Source: Aureobasidium sp. EXF-3400
Lineage: Eukaryota > Ascomycota > Dothideomycetes > Dothideales > Saccotheciaceae
Reading direction: 5' to 3'
DNA length: 45,852 nucleotides
Assembly (NCBI GenBank): GCA_024195585.1
Contig: SWBL01000378.1
Span: forward strand, 1 to 45,852
The notes below the pieces were generated by a model. It was not told the DNA's origin, searched no databases, and saw only the letters and a program-made list of their open reading frames with translations. Below are positions 30,950 to 41,900 of this stretch, piece by piece. Each line of letters opens with the position of its first letter. Position 1 is the stretch's first letter. Position numbers and translations under genes: made by a program.

Positions 30950-33900
30950 ATGCGTCCCTCCTTTGCTCTTCCAGCACTTCTCCTCACTCCTTTCGCCCTC
31001 GCGGCAACTACTGCGGTCAAGACTACTTGTAAGATTCCTCATCATATCATCCTATCTCGCAAGGACGCTGACATTTTCCAGCTTGCTCTGCTACTGATCT
31101 CAAGACATTCAATGGAGATGTCAAATATGGTGAAGCATTTTGCGAGTTTTGGCTTATCGTCAGCCGCAACACATCACCTCTCCCCGATCTCGCTGCTAGC
31201 TCTCTTACCAATGTCTGCCAGTGTGTTGTTAGTACTCAGTCTTCGGCAAGCAGCACATCCACCCACTCCGCGGCCAGAGGAGCGAAGCTGGTCTCGACGT
31301 CCTCCAAATCCACAAGCGTCACAAAGAGCACCGTAAAGGTCTCGAAAAGAGCTGTGACCACAAGTAAAACCACCAGCACAAAGCTCGTTTGTGTTAGCCA
31401 GAATGTCACCACTGTACAGAATGATATCACCCAACCCATTCCTTTCTGCAATTGGTGGGCTACAGACTCGAGAACCAACTCGCCTATTCCTGGTCTCTCT
31501 GCTTCTCAGGTAACAAATGCATGTCAATGCATTCTGAGTTCAGCGACGAGCACATCAAGCACGCAAGCATCAACTGTCAAGATCATCTCAACCTCAGCAA
31601 AGTCATCGGTGACATCTTCTACGAAGGTCTCGAGCAGTTCGAGCAAGAAGTCGTCCTCCAGCGTCAAAAGCTCAAGCACGAGAACTTCCATCACGGCTGT
31701 TCGTGGTCAGACTTCATCTTCAACAATAAAAAGCTCGTCGTCAAAGCAGCTTAGCTCGTCTACTGCAACAGTATCTAAACTAGTATCGTCCAGCATCACC
31801 CAGACGAGAGGAGCACCCGCCACAAAGTCTTCACCGATTGTCTCGTCTTCGAGTGTGGCAAATGGAGCAGGCTCAAGCGCTGTTAGTCAGACATCTTCAT
31901 CGACCACCGTACAATCGTCCTCGTCTGCAAGCGTGCAGCCATCTTCATCATCGACTAGCACTAAGACCGTTGTGACTCGCACAAGAGGTATGGCGATAGT
32001 GGCACCTGCCAGCTCCAGTGCTGCTCAGGCGGCTGTGGGATCGCAGAGCGCTCTGAGTAGCTCGTCTGGGAGCGTATCCGGATCTTCAACCGCCAACTCT
32101 GGCACTTCAGGATCGTCTCCAATTGCTTCTGCTAGTTCTGGCTCACAACAATCTTCGTCACAGGCTACCACAACTATGGCATCGACCACCAGCCAGGTTC
32201 GCGTCCGCGGTAGCAAGATTTCTGTCACTACCGTATCGACAAGTTCAACTTTCCCAGCTCAATCCTCTTCCTCAACTGCGTCGAGCCGGTCTGCATCTTT
32301 ATCTCAAGCCACTTCTAGCTTGGCCCAGTCTGCCTCTGCATCTCAAACCACCGCGGCCTCACAGACAGATGTCTCCGCAGCTGCCACATCGTCCACCAGT
32401 GGCTTGTCTACCGATGTCAGCTCAAATTCGCAATCTGTTGTCAGTTCGAGTGCCAGCCTCTCGTCCTCAAGTTCTTCAAGCCTCTCGTCCTCAAGTTCTT
32501 CAAGCCTCTCGTCCTCAAGTTCTTTAAGCCTCTCGTCCTCAAGTTCTTCAAGCCTTTCGTCCTCAAATAGCTCGAGTCTTTCGTCTAGCTCGTCTAGCTC
32601 GTCTAGCTCGTCTAGCTCATCTTCTTCAGTATCATCCTCTGTCTCATCAAACCAGAGCTCGGACAGCATCGAGAGCGCTTCTCAAGCGTCCCCAAGCAGT
32701 AGCACATACGCATCTGTTGTCAGCTCTGTTGTCAGCGAGAGCGCTACAGGTTTCACTGAACCTTCTCTGGCCACTGAGACAGGCAGTTCGACCGCGTCGC
32801 TAGCCTCCACCTCTACTGATACCATTTCGCAAGCTTCACCAGAAGTCGAGTCGTCCTCTCTTGTTATTCCTGGGCAGGCATCGGCAACTGACAGCGAAAC
32901 CGTCCCGACCCCTGAGAGCACATCAATTGCTTCCAGCTCAGCTGGCCAGACTGCGTTCACCACGGACAGTGTTTCTTCGTCGCAGAGTGTGACTGTCGAT
33001 CCTGCAACAAGCACTATTTCTGAGTCGCCCAACGGCCCAGCAACCACTCCCGAGAGTCAAATCGCTGGCGTTTATGCTTCTCACTCGGACACCTCGGCCG
33101 ATAACACTGCTTTGCAAAGCAATGGCACGACTTCTGGTTTCAACTGGGGATGGGAGGGTGCTCAGCTTTCCGTCAATAGTATGGGCTGGCTAGTAGACTC
33201 AAAAGGAAACTATGAAGTTTTCCGAGTCGAAAATCAAACGACATTGGACATGGCATCAGGTCCCGTCCTTGCGATGTCTGAGGATCAAGTTCCCGGCTAC
33301 GCTTATCTTGGCCCCTGTAGCGTCAGCTCTGACAACTACCTGTCATGCAAAGCTACTCAATCAGGCGTGCAGACTGACATCGACTTTTTCCTCGTCGCAG
33401 GTGAGATGACTGGTTCTTGGATTTTGTACGCTGGCTTCCATGATCTAAGTCATCGTGATGTTGACTTGCAATTGATCACATCTCCCGATCAATCTGCAAC
33501 TTCTACAGTTCTTGCAGGAGCATCGTCCACGTCTAATGGCTATGCATCGAATACCGTTACCATGACCATTGAGTCCTCTACACAGGCTACATCCAACGCT
33601 CCTACCAGCTCGCAAGAGGCTGAAGCCCCATCCACCAGTTTGCAAAACGCCGAATCTACCGCAACCAGCTCGCAAGACCCTGTGACTACCTCAGTTAGCT
33701 CGCAAGTTGCTGAGTCTATCTCTACCAATGCGGGTCTTCCCATTGACAACGCCCAGCTCACTAGCACTCAGTCTGGCGATGCTCCCCAGACCACTGATGC
33801 AGATTCTATGCCTACTGCTTCGTCAAGCGATGCTTTGCAGATGACTGCAACAGATGCCCTGGAAAACACTCCCGCCAGTACCAGTACTAGCGACAACATG

Positions 33901-36900
33901 TCTAGCGATGGCCAAAGCATTGGAGCGCCAGCTTCTGCCACAGACATGTCGCCTTCCACCACTGTAGGCGAATCTGCAAGCGCCACTGGTGTGGTCTCAC
34001 AATTCTATATCTACGCGACCAATTCATCGTCGTCTGCCGATGAGACCAGTCTCGAGACCGAGTCCAGTTCTGGCTTCTTGGGTTTCAACATGGCTGCGGA
34101 TACTTATGAAGTTCGCAACTATACCTTGGACTCAGCATCTGGTCATATGTACGATGTTCAGACGTCAAAAATGTTGGTAGTCTGGCCCGGGCATGGGAAC
34201 AACATTATGCTAGCATCGTCCGAGGATATGCAGACCAACAACTACGTGCCTATCACCTGTACGATCAACGCTGATGAAACCTTGTCTTGCTCGTACCAGC
34301 AGGCTGGTGTCACTTTCTCGGAGTTCTATATCGAGGCTGAAGGCTCTAGTCAGTACCTGAACATTGGCCAATCGGAGTCAAATGCCGCATCAAGCTCCAA
34401 CTACCAAGGCAACTCTTCCTTCGTATATCCAGTCTCCAAAAGCGCTTCCGTCAGTGGCTCATCTAGCTCATCCAGCTCGTATCAGACTGTAGTCTTGAGA
34501 ATTTCCTCTGAGCCAAAAACTGGACAAGCTTCGTCTTCCACAGACAGCAGCATTTCGACCACCGAAGTATCCAGTAGCATAACCACTTTCGCTAGTGTTG
34601 ACGGCGACGATAATATCACGACACAGTCTGCCGTAACACCTGCATCAAACAGTGCGATCACGACGACTGACGCTCAGAGCCCCGTAGCCACATCTTCCTT
34701 CACTGGATCCAGTATGGAAGAAACCACGTCTGTCAGTGAGGTCAGTCCTAGTCAGACCTCTTTTGGGGTTGAAATTGCGTCTTCGACGACACCAAGCTAC
34801 TCTAATTCGACGACACCAAGCTATTCTAACTCGACAACCCCGAGCTACTCTAACTCGACAACCTCGAGCTACTCTAATTCGACGACCCCGAGCTACTCTG
34901 ATTCGACAAGCATCATGGAGCTCCAGGCAGAGTCCACAGATACCATGGCAAGCAGTACGATCGTTCAGAGTAACGACGTCTCCTCGACGTTGGTTCCTTC
35001 TGCAATCTCCACTACTGTTCCATTCTATATTACAGACACTCGCAACAATTTTGTTGCTGTGTCTCCAGGACAAGATGAAGCTAGTAGCTTCGTCGTTAGT
35101 CAAGATTCTGCCACATCGTTCTATATTGACGAGACTACTGGATATCTTATCGAGTCAGGCCTAAACACTACCTACGCTGCCAACCGCAATCCTGACGATA
35201 CCCCCGAGGTTCTTTACTTCAGCACCGTTGTAGATTCACACAGTTATATCTCTTGTTCGCAGAATGAGGCGACTGGAGAATTGCAGTGCAACTCCGATAA
35301 CGTTTTGCAACACGCAATGACTTGTAACAACGATAGCATGCTATACTTTGCACCTAAAGTTCCACCTCAGTGCATATTAGTGCCTTTGTACTACGTGGCT
35401 GCCACGAGTATCGACCAAAGCACAGCTGTCACGAGCAATAGCATCCCTGCAAGCGTATCGGCATCTGTCACCAGTGATTCGTCGGTTGCTAGCCAGACCT
35501 CCAGCGAGACTGGTGTTTCCAGTGATCTGACATCGACTGTTGATGTTAGCAGTACCTCTGAAAACGCCATCAGTTCTCCTGAAGCTACCTCTCAATCGTC
35601 TTTCAATGTCTCGTCAGCGTTCAATGCTTCGGTGACCACCAGTGCAGACTCAGCAGTCGCTACTTCGTCTGGTGTACTGTCGAGCAACTCATCGCTCGCT
35701 GGCCAGAGTCCCAGCCTGACTGGCACTTCAAGCGATTTGACATCGAGTGCTGATGTCAGCAGCACATCCGAAAGTGTCATCAAGTCTCCTGAGCCTACAT
35801 ACCAGACGTCTTCGAATTTCTCATCCATCTTCAACGCTTCAACGACCATCAGTGCCGGTTCGGCAACTGCTACTTCGTCTGATAACTCATTAAGCATTGA
35901 GACAGCTCAGAGTTCTAGCGCGTTTACATCCAACATCTATGTTCAAGCCAACGTGTCGTCGTCTCAATCCTCAACTAGCGAGAGTGCCACATCCTCCAGT
36001 GTTGAGGCTTCATCCACACAGGTTAGTTCTGATGCTTCTCAAACCACCGACTCGGCCTCAAACAGCATTTCCCTGGAATCCACTACGGCCACCGCCTCAG
36101 AAAGCAGTACCATCTCAAGTCAGACTGCCTCGGCAATCGACTCATCTGTCGATAGCCAGACAACTGTCAGTCCAAGCAGTACGGTCGCTGTAAGCACGAC
36201 TTCTGCCGCAAGTACTTCTGGGCTGCCCACGGCTACTCTTTGTCCTTCCGCCGACGGCCAGAACATCACAGACTCGTACAGCAACAACTATACTGTTCAC
36301 TGCTTCTCTGACTCTACCATCGTCTCTTATTCATCTGCACAGGCTGCGGTGAACTACCTCGATTGTATGACTGCTTGTGACGATGCTTCAGCAAGCGGTT
36401 GTACTGGCTTCACATACGTCGGTGGTGCCAATGGTGACGCTAGCGGTATCTGTTACCTCAAGACTTCTTCCGGTAGCTTCACCACAGCTGGTTCGAACTA
36501 CATCTCTGGTCAATTGTCTTCTGTCAACTCTACCAGATTTGATAGTTCTGCCATTGCAAGCCCGTCGGGTTCCCTTAGCAGTCCTGGTGCAGTAAATACC
36601 TCTTCTGCTATCAGTAGCACTGAATCCACAAGCTCGGCAGTGTTTACGGCTTCTTCGTCCGCCTCGGACAGTTCCTCGACAGCCGTTGTTTCCAACAGCA
36701 CTATTCTCGCAAATGGTAACAATGCTGTCAGCGACAACAATGGCACTTCATCGGCATTGTCCTTGAACAATGGTCCGGCTAGCACATCAGCGTCGACCAC
36801 TGAGAGCCTGGATGTTCAAGCTACTTCCACGAGTAGTGACATGATCTCTAGCGCCAGCGCGTCTGATGTGACTCAATCAGCTTCGACATCATCGCTTACC

Positions 36901-38523
36901 ACGACTGACAGGTCCGTGGCATCTAACATCGCGACTGACAGTTCCGTGGCATCTAACACCGCGACTGACAGTTCTGTGGCATCTAATATCCCCAGCGTTC
37001 TTTCGACTTCTAGATCCTCGGCGTCAGACAGCGCATCATACTCTGCCGGGATGCCTAGTCCCACTTGGGCACCTTCATCTTCGAGCAGTCAAGCTATCAG
37101 TGCATCCTCAGTCTCGACCAGTGAGACAGTCGTTGATTCTTCTGCTTCTAGTCAGAGTCTCGGTACTTCTTCAGCAACTTCGAGCCACAGTGGCGTCGTT
37201 CCGTCAATCGTCTCTAGCCAGAGTGTTGTTGTTTCCTCCTTCTCGTCCAGCGAGACTGCCACTAGTCTCACATCAAGCAGTACTCAAGGTTTCCCATCCA
37301 GCGTCAACCCTTCTGCATCATCTTCGCCGATCAGTAGCTCGGTCAGCTCCTCGATCTCCTCGAATGGTGCCTCGAGTGCCTCGAGTGCCTCGAGCGTTTC
37401 ATCACTAAGCACCTCCGCTGGCCAAAGCTCATCCACCAGCTCTGTGGCTTCGAGTGCAGTTGTCTCGGTCGTTAGTAGTACTTCAGCAAGCTCGAAGGTT
37501 TCGACATCGTCCCAGGCAAGCACCAGCTCTTATAACTCTGTTTCAGCTGCCATGTCCATTATCGAAGCTTCAAGCTATCAGCCTTTCTGTTCGACATATC
37601 TGGGATACAGTTCTTCCACTAAGACTGTCACATCAACAAGCACGTACCAGATTGTTGCCACCACAACAACTACAACTACATCTCTTGTTGCACAGACCAA
37701 GCAGTACAAAAAGCGTGATGTTGAGGAGCCTAGAGCCACTTGCGACTGTGAGATGCACACCCATGAGCTTAGAGCTACAAGCTCCAAAATTATTTCCACA
37801 TCCATCCTTCGCCGCAGAAGTGGTTCATACTCTCAGATGCCGACAACTCAACTGCAGCGCCGTGCTCCTCCAACCAGCTCGAACACCACGCCAACTCCTC
37901 TCAGAACCTTCTCCTCGACAGACCTCAGTTCGGCATGTAGCTCAGAAGTCACTTCCCCTGCAGTTGACACAGTCACCCTCTCGAGCACTGTCACAGCATC
38001 GACCACCACCACTCTCACGCAGACGGCAACGTCTACAACAGTCATCTCCGTGGCATCGAGCGCTCCAACCGGTGTGGTTGGATACATGTCTTTCAGGAAT
38101 CCCGTTAACCCTGGCGGTCAATACGCTCTTTCGGATCCCGCTACGCACATGACGGACAACTACTATGCCAACACTACTCGCGAAACTTTCATCATCACCA
38201 ACACCAGCCAGCTCTACTCTGTCACACACAACGCATATTACTATTATCAGACACCAGCTGGAGATGACAAGCTCTTCTGGAGCACCAACAACGCAACTGG
38301 TAGTACCAACTGGGTGCCGGGTAACACCACCTCGGATGGATACACGCAGCTCCTCATGGTAGATACGCGCTATACCGCACGCACCTATTACAAGTTCTGT
38401 TTGATGAAGCTTGGATCTAACGATGCCAACTCTGCCACTGGATACCATGTCTACTACTACAACAGCACATCGACATTCCCGTCGAATTGTGGTGCCACAC
38501 AGCTCTGGTTCGCGCCTTCCTAG
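30950..38523 (+). CDS. Giant secreted Ser/Thr-rich mosaic protein (2,506 aa)
   Basis: Two exons, 30950-31028 and 31082-38523 (53-bp intron), giving 2,506 residues. Signal peptide MRPSFALPALLLTPFALA. Two related N-terminal cysteine modules (31084-31218 and 31390-31535) share FC.(F/W)W....R..SP.P.L followed by TN.CQC. Long mucin-like Ser/Thr tracts then separate three small globular islands (residues about 712-828, 998-1125, 1338-1468), a PAN/Apple-like domain at about 1744-1838 (YLDCMTACDD, GCTGFTYVGG, GICYLK) and a C-terminal domain at about 2359-2506. Dibasic sites occur at residues 115-116 (SKR) and in a cluster at 2236-2287 (KKR, RRR, RR). There is no hydrophobic tail for a GPI anchor. The Ser/Thr tracts should be heavily O-mannosylated and extended, as in fungal wall adhesins or mucins. 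Ligand unknown; the domains probably bind glycan or protein, which is inference. Confidence 0.88.
32456..32622 (+). repeat. Tandem 24-bp repeats plus TCTAGCTCG run (Ser/Leu-rich)
   Basis: About five copies of a 24-bp unit (AGCCTCTCGTCCTCAAGTTC plus TTCA) encode SLSSSSSS-like octads; the first copies are nearly identical in DNA, so recent slippage or unequal exchange is likely. It is followed by four 9-bp TCTAGCTCG-type units encoding SSS. Confidence 0.85.
34784..34912 (+). repeat. Tandem 24-bp repeat encoding TTPSYSNS
   Basis: Five consecutive octads TTPSYSNS (one with TTSSYSNS, last with SYSDS). The DNA copies differ mostly at third positions (ACC/ACA, AAT/AAC), so the repeat is older than the one at 32.5 kb or is under selection for protein. 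Confidence 0.85.
35479..35883 (+). repeat. Tandem duplication of a 65-residue Ser/Thr block
   Basis: Copies 35479-35673 and 35689-35883 align without gaps over 65 codons (for example SSDLTSTVDVSSTSE against SSDLTSSADVSSTSE, then NASVTTSADSAVATSS against NASTTISAGSATATSS). Each carries N-glycosylation sequons. Confidence 0.8.
36902..36991 (+). repeat. Tandem 30-bp repeat encoding TDSSVASNIA
   Basis: Three consecutive decapeptides (TDRSVASNIA, TDSSVASNTA, TDSSVASNIP) with nearly identical DNA, so a recent expansion. Confidence 0.85.
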
Positions 38524-39768
38524 TCGGGTTCTAAACCTCATTGCCTTCTTCTTTCCTTTGTCATTACAGTCATTACGCTTTGCTACCATCATAGACAACA
38601 CGAGACTCGCGAACCACACTCTGCGGATCGTCATCAATCCTTTTTGTATAATCTTTAGTAAATAGTCCCGAACACCATACTACCATATAGCGAAACACGT
38701 CAAATTTACAGTCTTCAGTTCGTCACGTCTTTTCTCATCTTACCTTCCAGAAAATCCAGATATCTCGCTACCATGTACCGAACAGGCTCAAGTCACAACG
38801 ATCCTTGGCTCCTCCCCGCTTAGTCGTGCGATCAATTTGCGAGAGAAACCCGCTTTCGCACATCAAATATCCTCGCCTCTGTTTCAGCTGCAGGCAGGTC
38901 TTAACGGGGGAGAACTCCGCGGGTAAAGACTGCCAAGTACCTTAAGCATCGCCTCTTTTAGCTGTCCACTTAAAGACACGAGTCATGGACGTGTTGGTAG
39001 TTGTACGCTTGCGAAGTTGCGAATACGACCAAAAATACACTTCTCCCTTCCCGCAAGCCAATGAAAAACGGCGGAACCATATTTCCCCTTGCAAGATTGA
39101 TCGTCGCTTGTTCTAACTTACCGTTTCCGCCCCCAACGTCGAATCTTCTAAAAGGCAAGGAATGTTCAAAAAAATGCCAAACGGCTATATATACTCTACC
39201 AATATTTTTGTTTCTTGTGGAAAAGGTGCTTTGTTTGAGGTTTCACGTCATCGATTTTCTTTCTTCTTGTCTTTCTCGCTCCAGCTGCGAGATGTTTGTT
39301 CTTGGCCTACTCAATCTATGCAATGGAACGGAATTTCGCTTACAAGCTATGGAGGAAATGCGATTGGAGTGTCTCAGATCTTTCGCATGGTCGTTTCGTT
39401 GCCATTGCGAAAGATATCGAACCACGTGCAGATATGCGATGTCTAGACAATGCATTGTTGAGATTTTGATGCATGAGGGACCTGAAGAGAATTGATTCGA
39501 CAAAGTAAATATGGTATTCTATGAAAGCTAAAAGAGTGTCTAGTTCGTAAAGGTGAATGAATGCATGCTGTCTGGTCTACAATGAGGTGCAACTGTGGTC
39601 GGTTTCGATGGAGATTAATTTCTGCTTTTTGTAGTCCTCCATGCCATGCTGGGTATATGCAATTCGTGATAGTCGTAAGAGCTGGGTGTTGCTTGGACCA
39701 GCCAGGTCGATCTCCCGGACTCGATCAGGTCGATTAATATATTGATGTGGAGAGTAGCCGCAATGTGA
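38524..39768. other. Convergent intergenic region with no firm gene
   Basis: 1.25 kb between the giant gene and the 3' end of the rhodopsin-like gene. A TATATATAC element near 39185 precedes a 67-codon ORF (39292-39495) that I judge too weak to call. No repeats or RNA genes seen. Confidence 0.4.
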
Positions 39769-41228
39769 TCAGACCCAGCCAGCCTTGATGCCTTTGCTTA
39801 CGCGCCAGTCCGTGTTGTAATTGCCAGTCTCGATGTCAGGCCCAGTGCCAAATTTTCGTGGTAGCACCGGCATTTCTGAGACGTGATCTTCATGCTCGCT
39901 CTCCGCTCGACTGTCCCAAGTTGACATCGCGCTGCCATTGCGGGGTGGAAGCATGTTTCTTTGACTCGATGAGCCCGAGGCAGAGCGTTGGGGCCGTGAC
40001 ACGGAAGAGTGCGATGCAGGCATACTGATGGCGTGGTAGTGGTCACTTGACTCGCTGCTGTCGTCGCTTACACGACCATCCACAACAATGGTGTGCATTG
40101 GAATTTTGTCGCTTTCTGCGTCTCTCGTAGACTTCTTGCGGTGGTGCTGCGAAATGACGGTAGAACGGGTGATGGTGGTGTCCTGAAGCTTAGTGCCGCG
40201 AGATGAACTGGTGCCACTTCCAGTTACGGTGCTGATCATTTCACTGACATGGGCTATCATTGGAGCAAAAAGAGGCTTGAGCGAGGGTGCGCATCCGCAG
40301 AGGATAGCTAGGTCGATCTCCACAGTTGCGCAGATGTACAGAGGCATTGAGTCCCAAGTTTCGTCGTAGGTGCCCATCAGTGTTCTCCAGATGAAGTAGG
40401 TGCGGACAATACCGGCGATAGTGACAATCAGGCCCAGAGATAACAGACTCGCTACTCCCAGTCGTTGCTTAAAAGGCATGTTGAGACCCATGATGATAGG
40501 AATGGGCAGCAGGGTAACTGTCAAATCTGAAATACAATTCAGTACTCCAGCGGTCAGTGTCACAGGACCTTCATCCAAGCATCTGGCGTTCTTCATCATT
40601 GGAAAGACCCAATAAGCCTCGACTGGCCTTTTGAGATGTTAGAGAAACGCTTAGAAAAGGTATGACAACAAGACTCACGTGCAAAGGAACACTGCGAGAA
40701 TGACAAAGGTGACGCCAATGGCAATGTTGTACACAAATGCCGTCCAGAGGACGTATTTGAAGATGCTGTGTCCAGTATCTTTTATGAGGCGGAAGTAGAA
40801 ACAGATGAGCGAAGCGCGGGCAAAGGAACCGGCAAGTGAGAATAGTAACTTCGAGGCGAGTGCTACAATAGATGCGGATTGGAACATTGTGAATTCGACA
40901 TCCCACAGATGGCGATTCCATTGGTAGCGGACATTGGCGAGGATGACAACAATGCCGAGGGCCATACCAAAAATCTACGTTTAAATGTCAGCCAGTACAC
41001 AAGAATGTTAGACTGGAATGGCGATACATATGCGATTGCCATGTTAAAGTCGTCCCATCCCAATCGTCCCTTGTTTGTGTATCGTCCATAGAGACGTAGT
41101 GGCACGGCCAGGCTTATTAGTGCCATGAAGATGACATTGACGATGACAAGAGGTAGTCCTTGAGTTGGAGGGTTTTCGTAGTTCGGTGTTGGCCAGTTAG
41201 CCAACACTCTAGCTGGCGGCAACTGCAT
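39769..41228 (-). CDS. Rhodopsin-like (PTH11-related) seven-TM membrane protein
   Basis: Three exons: 41228-41028, 40974-40679, 40627-39769 (introns 53 and 51 bp); 451 residues. Seven hydrophobic segments are visible, with hallmarks of the fungal rhodopsin-domain family: RLYGRYTNKGRLGWDDFNMA after TM1, ASLICFYFRLI in the middle, FLCTPVEAYW across intron 2 (usual form FxCxPVxxxW), LNCISDLTVTLLPIPII, and WDSMPLYICATVEIDLAILC in the last spans. A Ser/Thr-rich cytosolic tail of about 180 residues follows, ending KAGWV. These proteins resemble the Magnaporthe GPCR Pth11 but this copy has no visible CFEM domain at its N-terminus. Ligand and G-protein coupling are unknown. The ATG at 41228 is chosen because the preceding in-frame residues are leader-like. 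Confidence 0.9.
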
Positions 41229-41458
41229 ATCTGCGTCTCGCGAGAATGCACTTCTCAGATGTCTGTTGTAGCTCTTTGGCGACGTAGGGAGGAGAACAGG
41301 GAATGAAAGATCAGGATACAACAAAAGACGAAGATATACAAGATGAGGTGGCCTTACATCTTAAAGCTGGGCACTACGAGAACCTCCAGCGGATGGTCAC
41401 TGCCGTGCTGAGGTTTTTGGTTAAGGTTATCGCACAGGCCTGTAACGCCGGCTAGGGA

Positions 41459-41477
41459 CGATCCCACCGTGGGGTCG
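41459..41477. repeat. Imperfect 19-bp palindrome upstream of the rhodopsin-like gene
   Basis: CGATCCCACCGTGGGGTCG differs from its reverse complement only at the centre and at one symmetric pair. It lies about 230 bp upstream of the minus-strand start at 41228 and could be a dimeric transcription factor site. Confidence 0.5.
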
Positions 41478-41830
41478 AGATGAGAACGGCTATATGCAAG
41501 GTCATAGCACACAAACTTCGCTTGCCTGAGTAGATGATTGGTGTACGAGTAAGTAGCGCGAATACTTAGCAGTCCGGCATAATCGGGCCCTATGAGGCAA
41601 GGGCGTGCTGAGCGGCGGCTCCGGGGATCTGCTCGTTACACCAAGGGTTGGTTTACCACTTGCAGAGAGTATGGCGCGGGTCTGGAGAACGCTCTAGCCA
41701 GGGGTGACGCCCGAAAAAGAAGCCTCATCGTCCCTTGCAGTCAAATAAGAATGAACAAGGGTTAAAAGCAAGCAATTTTTCACGAGGGCTTGTACGTAGT
41801 TGAGCTTGTTAAGAGTCAGTCTGCCATTTT

Positions 41831-41846
41831 GTACGAACGTTCGTAC
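41831..41846. repeat. Perfect 16-bp palindrome
   Basis: GTACGAACGTTCGTAC equals its own reverse complement. It lies in non-coding sequence 20 bp from a perfect hairpin. Seen directly. Confidence 0.95.
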
Positions 41847-41866
41847 TTGGTCGCCGAGTTCTGCAA

Positions 41867-41900
41867 CAGCATCAAGGCTGGTGTGCCAGCCTTGATGCTG
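41867..41900. repeat. Perfect 15-bp inverted repeat with 4-base loop
   Basis: Left arm CAGCATCAAGGCTGG (41867-41881), loop TGTG, right arm CCAGCCTTGATGCTG (41886-41900). There are no mismatches, so it would form a stable hairpin in RNA or a cruciform in DNA. There is no T-run after it on either strand, so it is not a bacterial-type or Pol III terminator. Confidence 0.95.

Noticed and set aside
30950..38523. GPI-anchored adhesin call for the giant protein
   Set aside because: The C-terminus (CGATQLWFAPS) has no omega site plus hydrophobic tail, so a GPI anchor is not supported.
39292..39495. 67-codon ORF after a TATATATA element
   Set aside because: No domain, unusual Cys/Arg-rich composition, overlapped by other frames; a TATA-like string alone is weak support.
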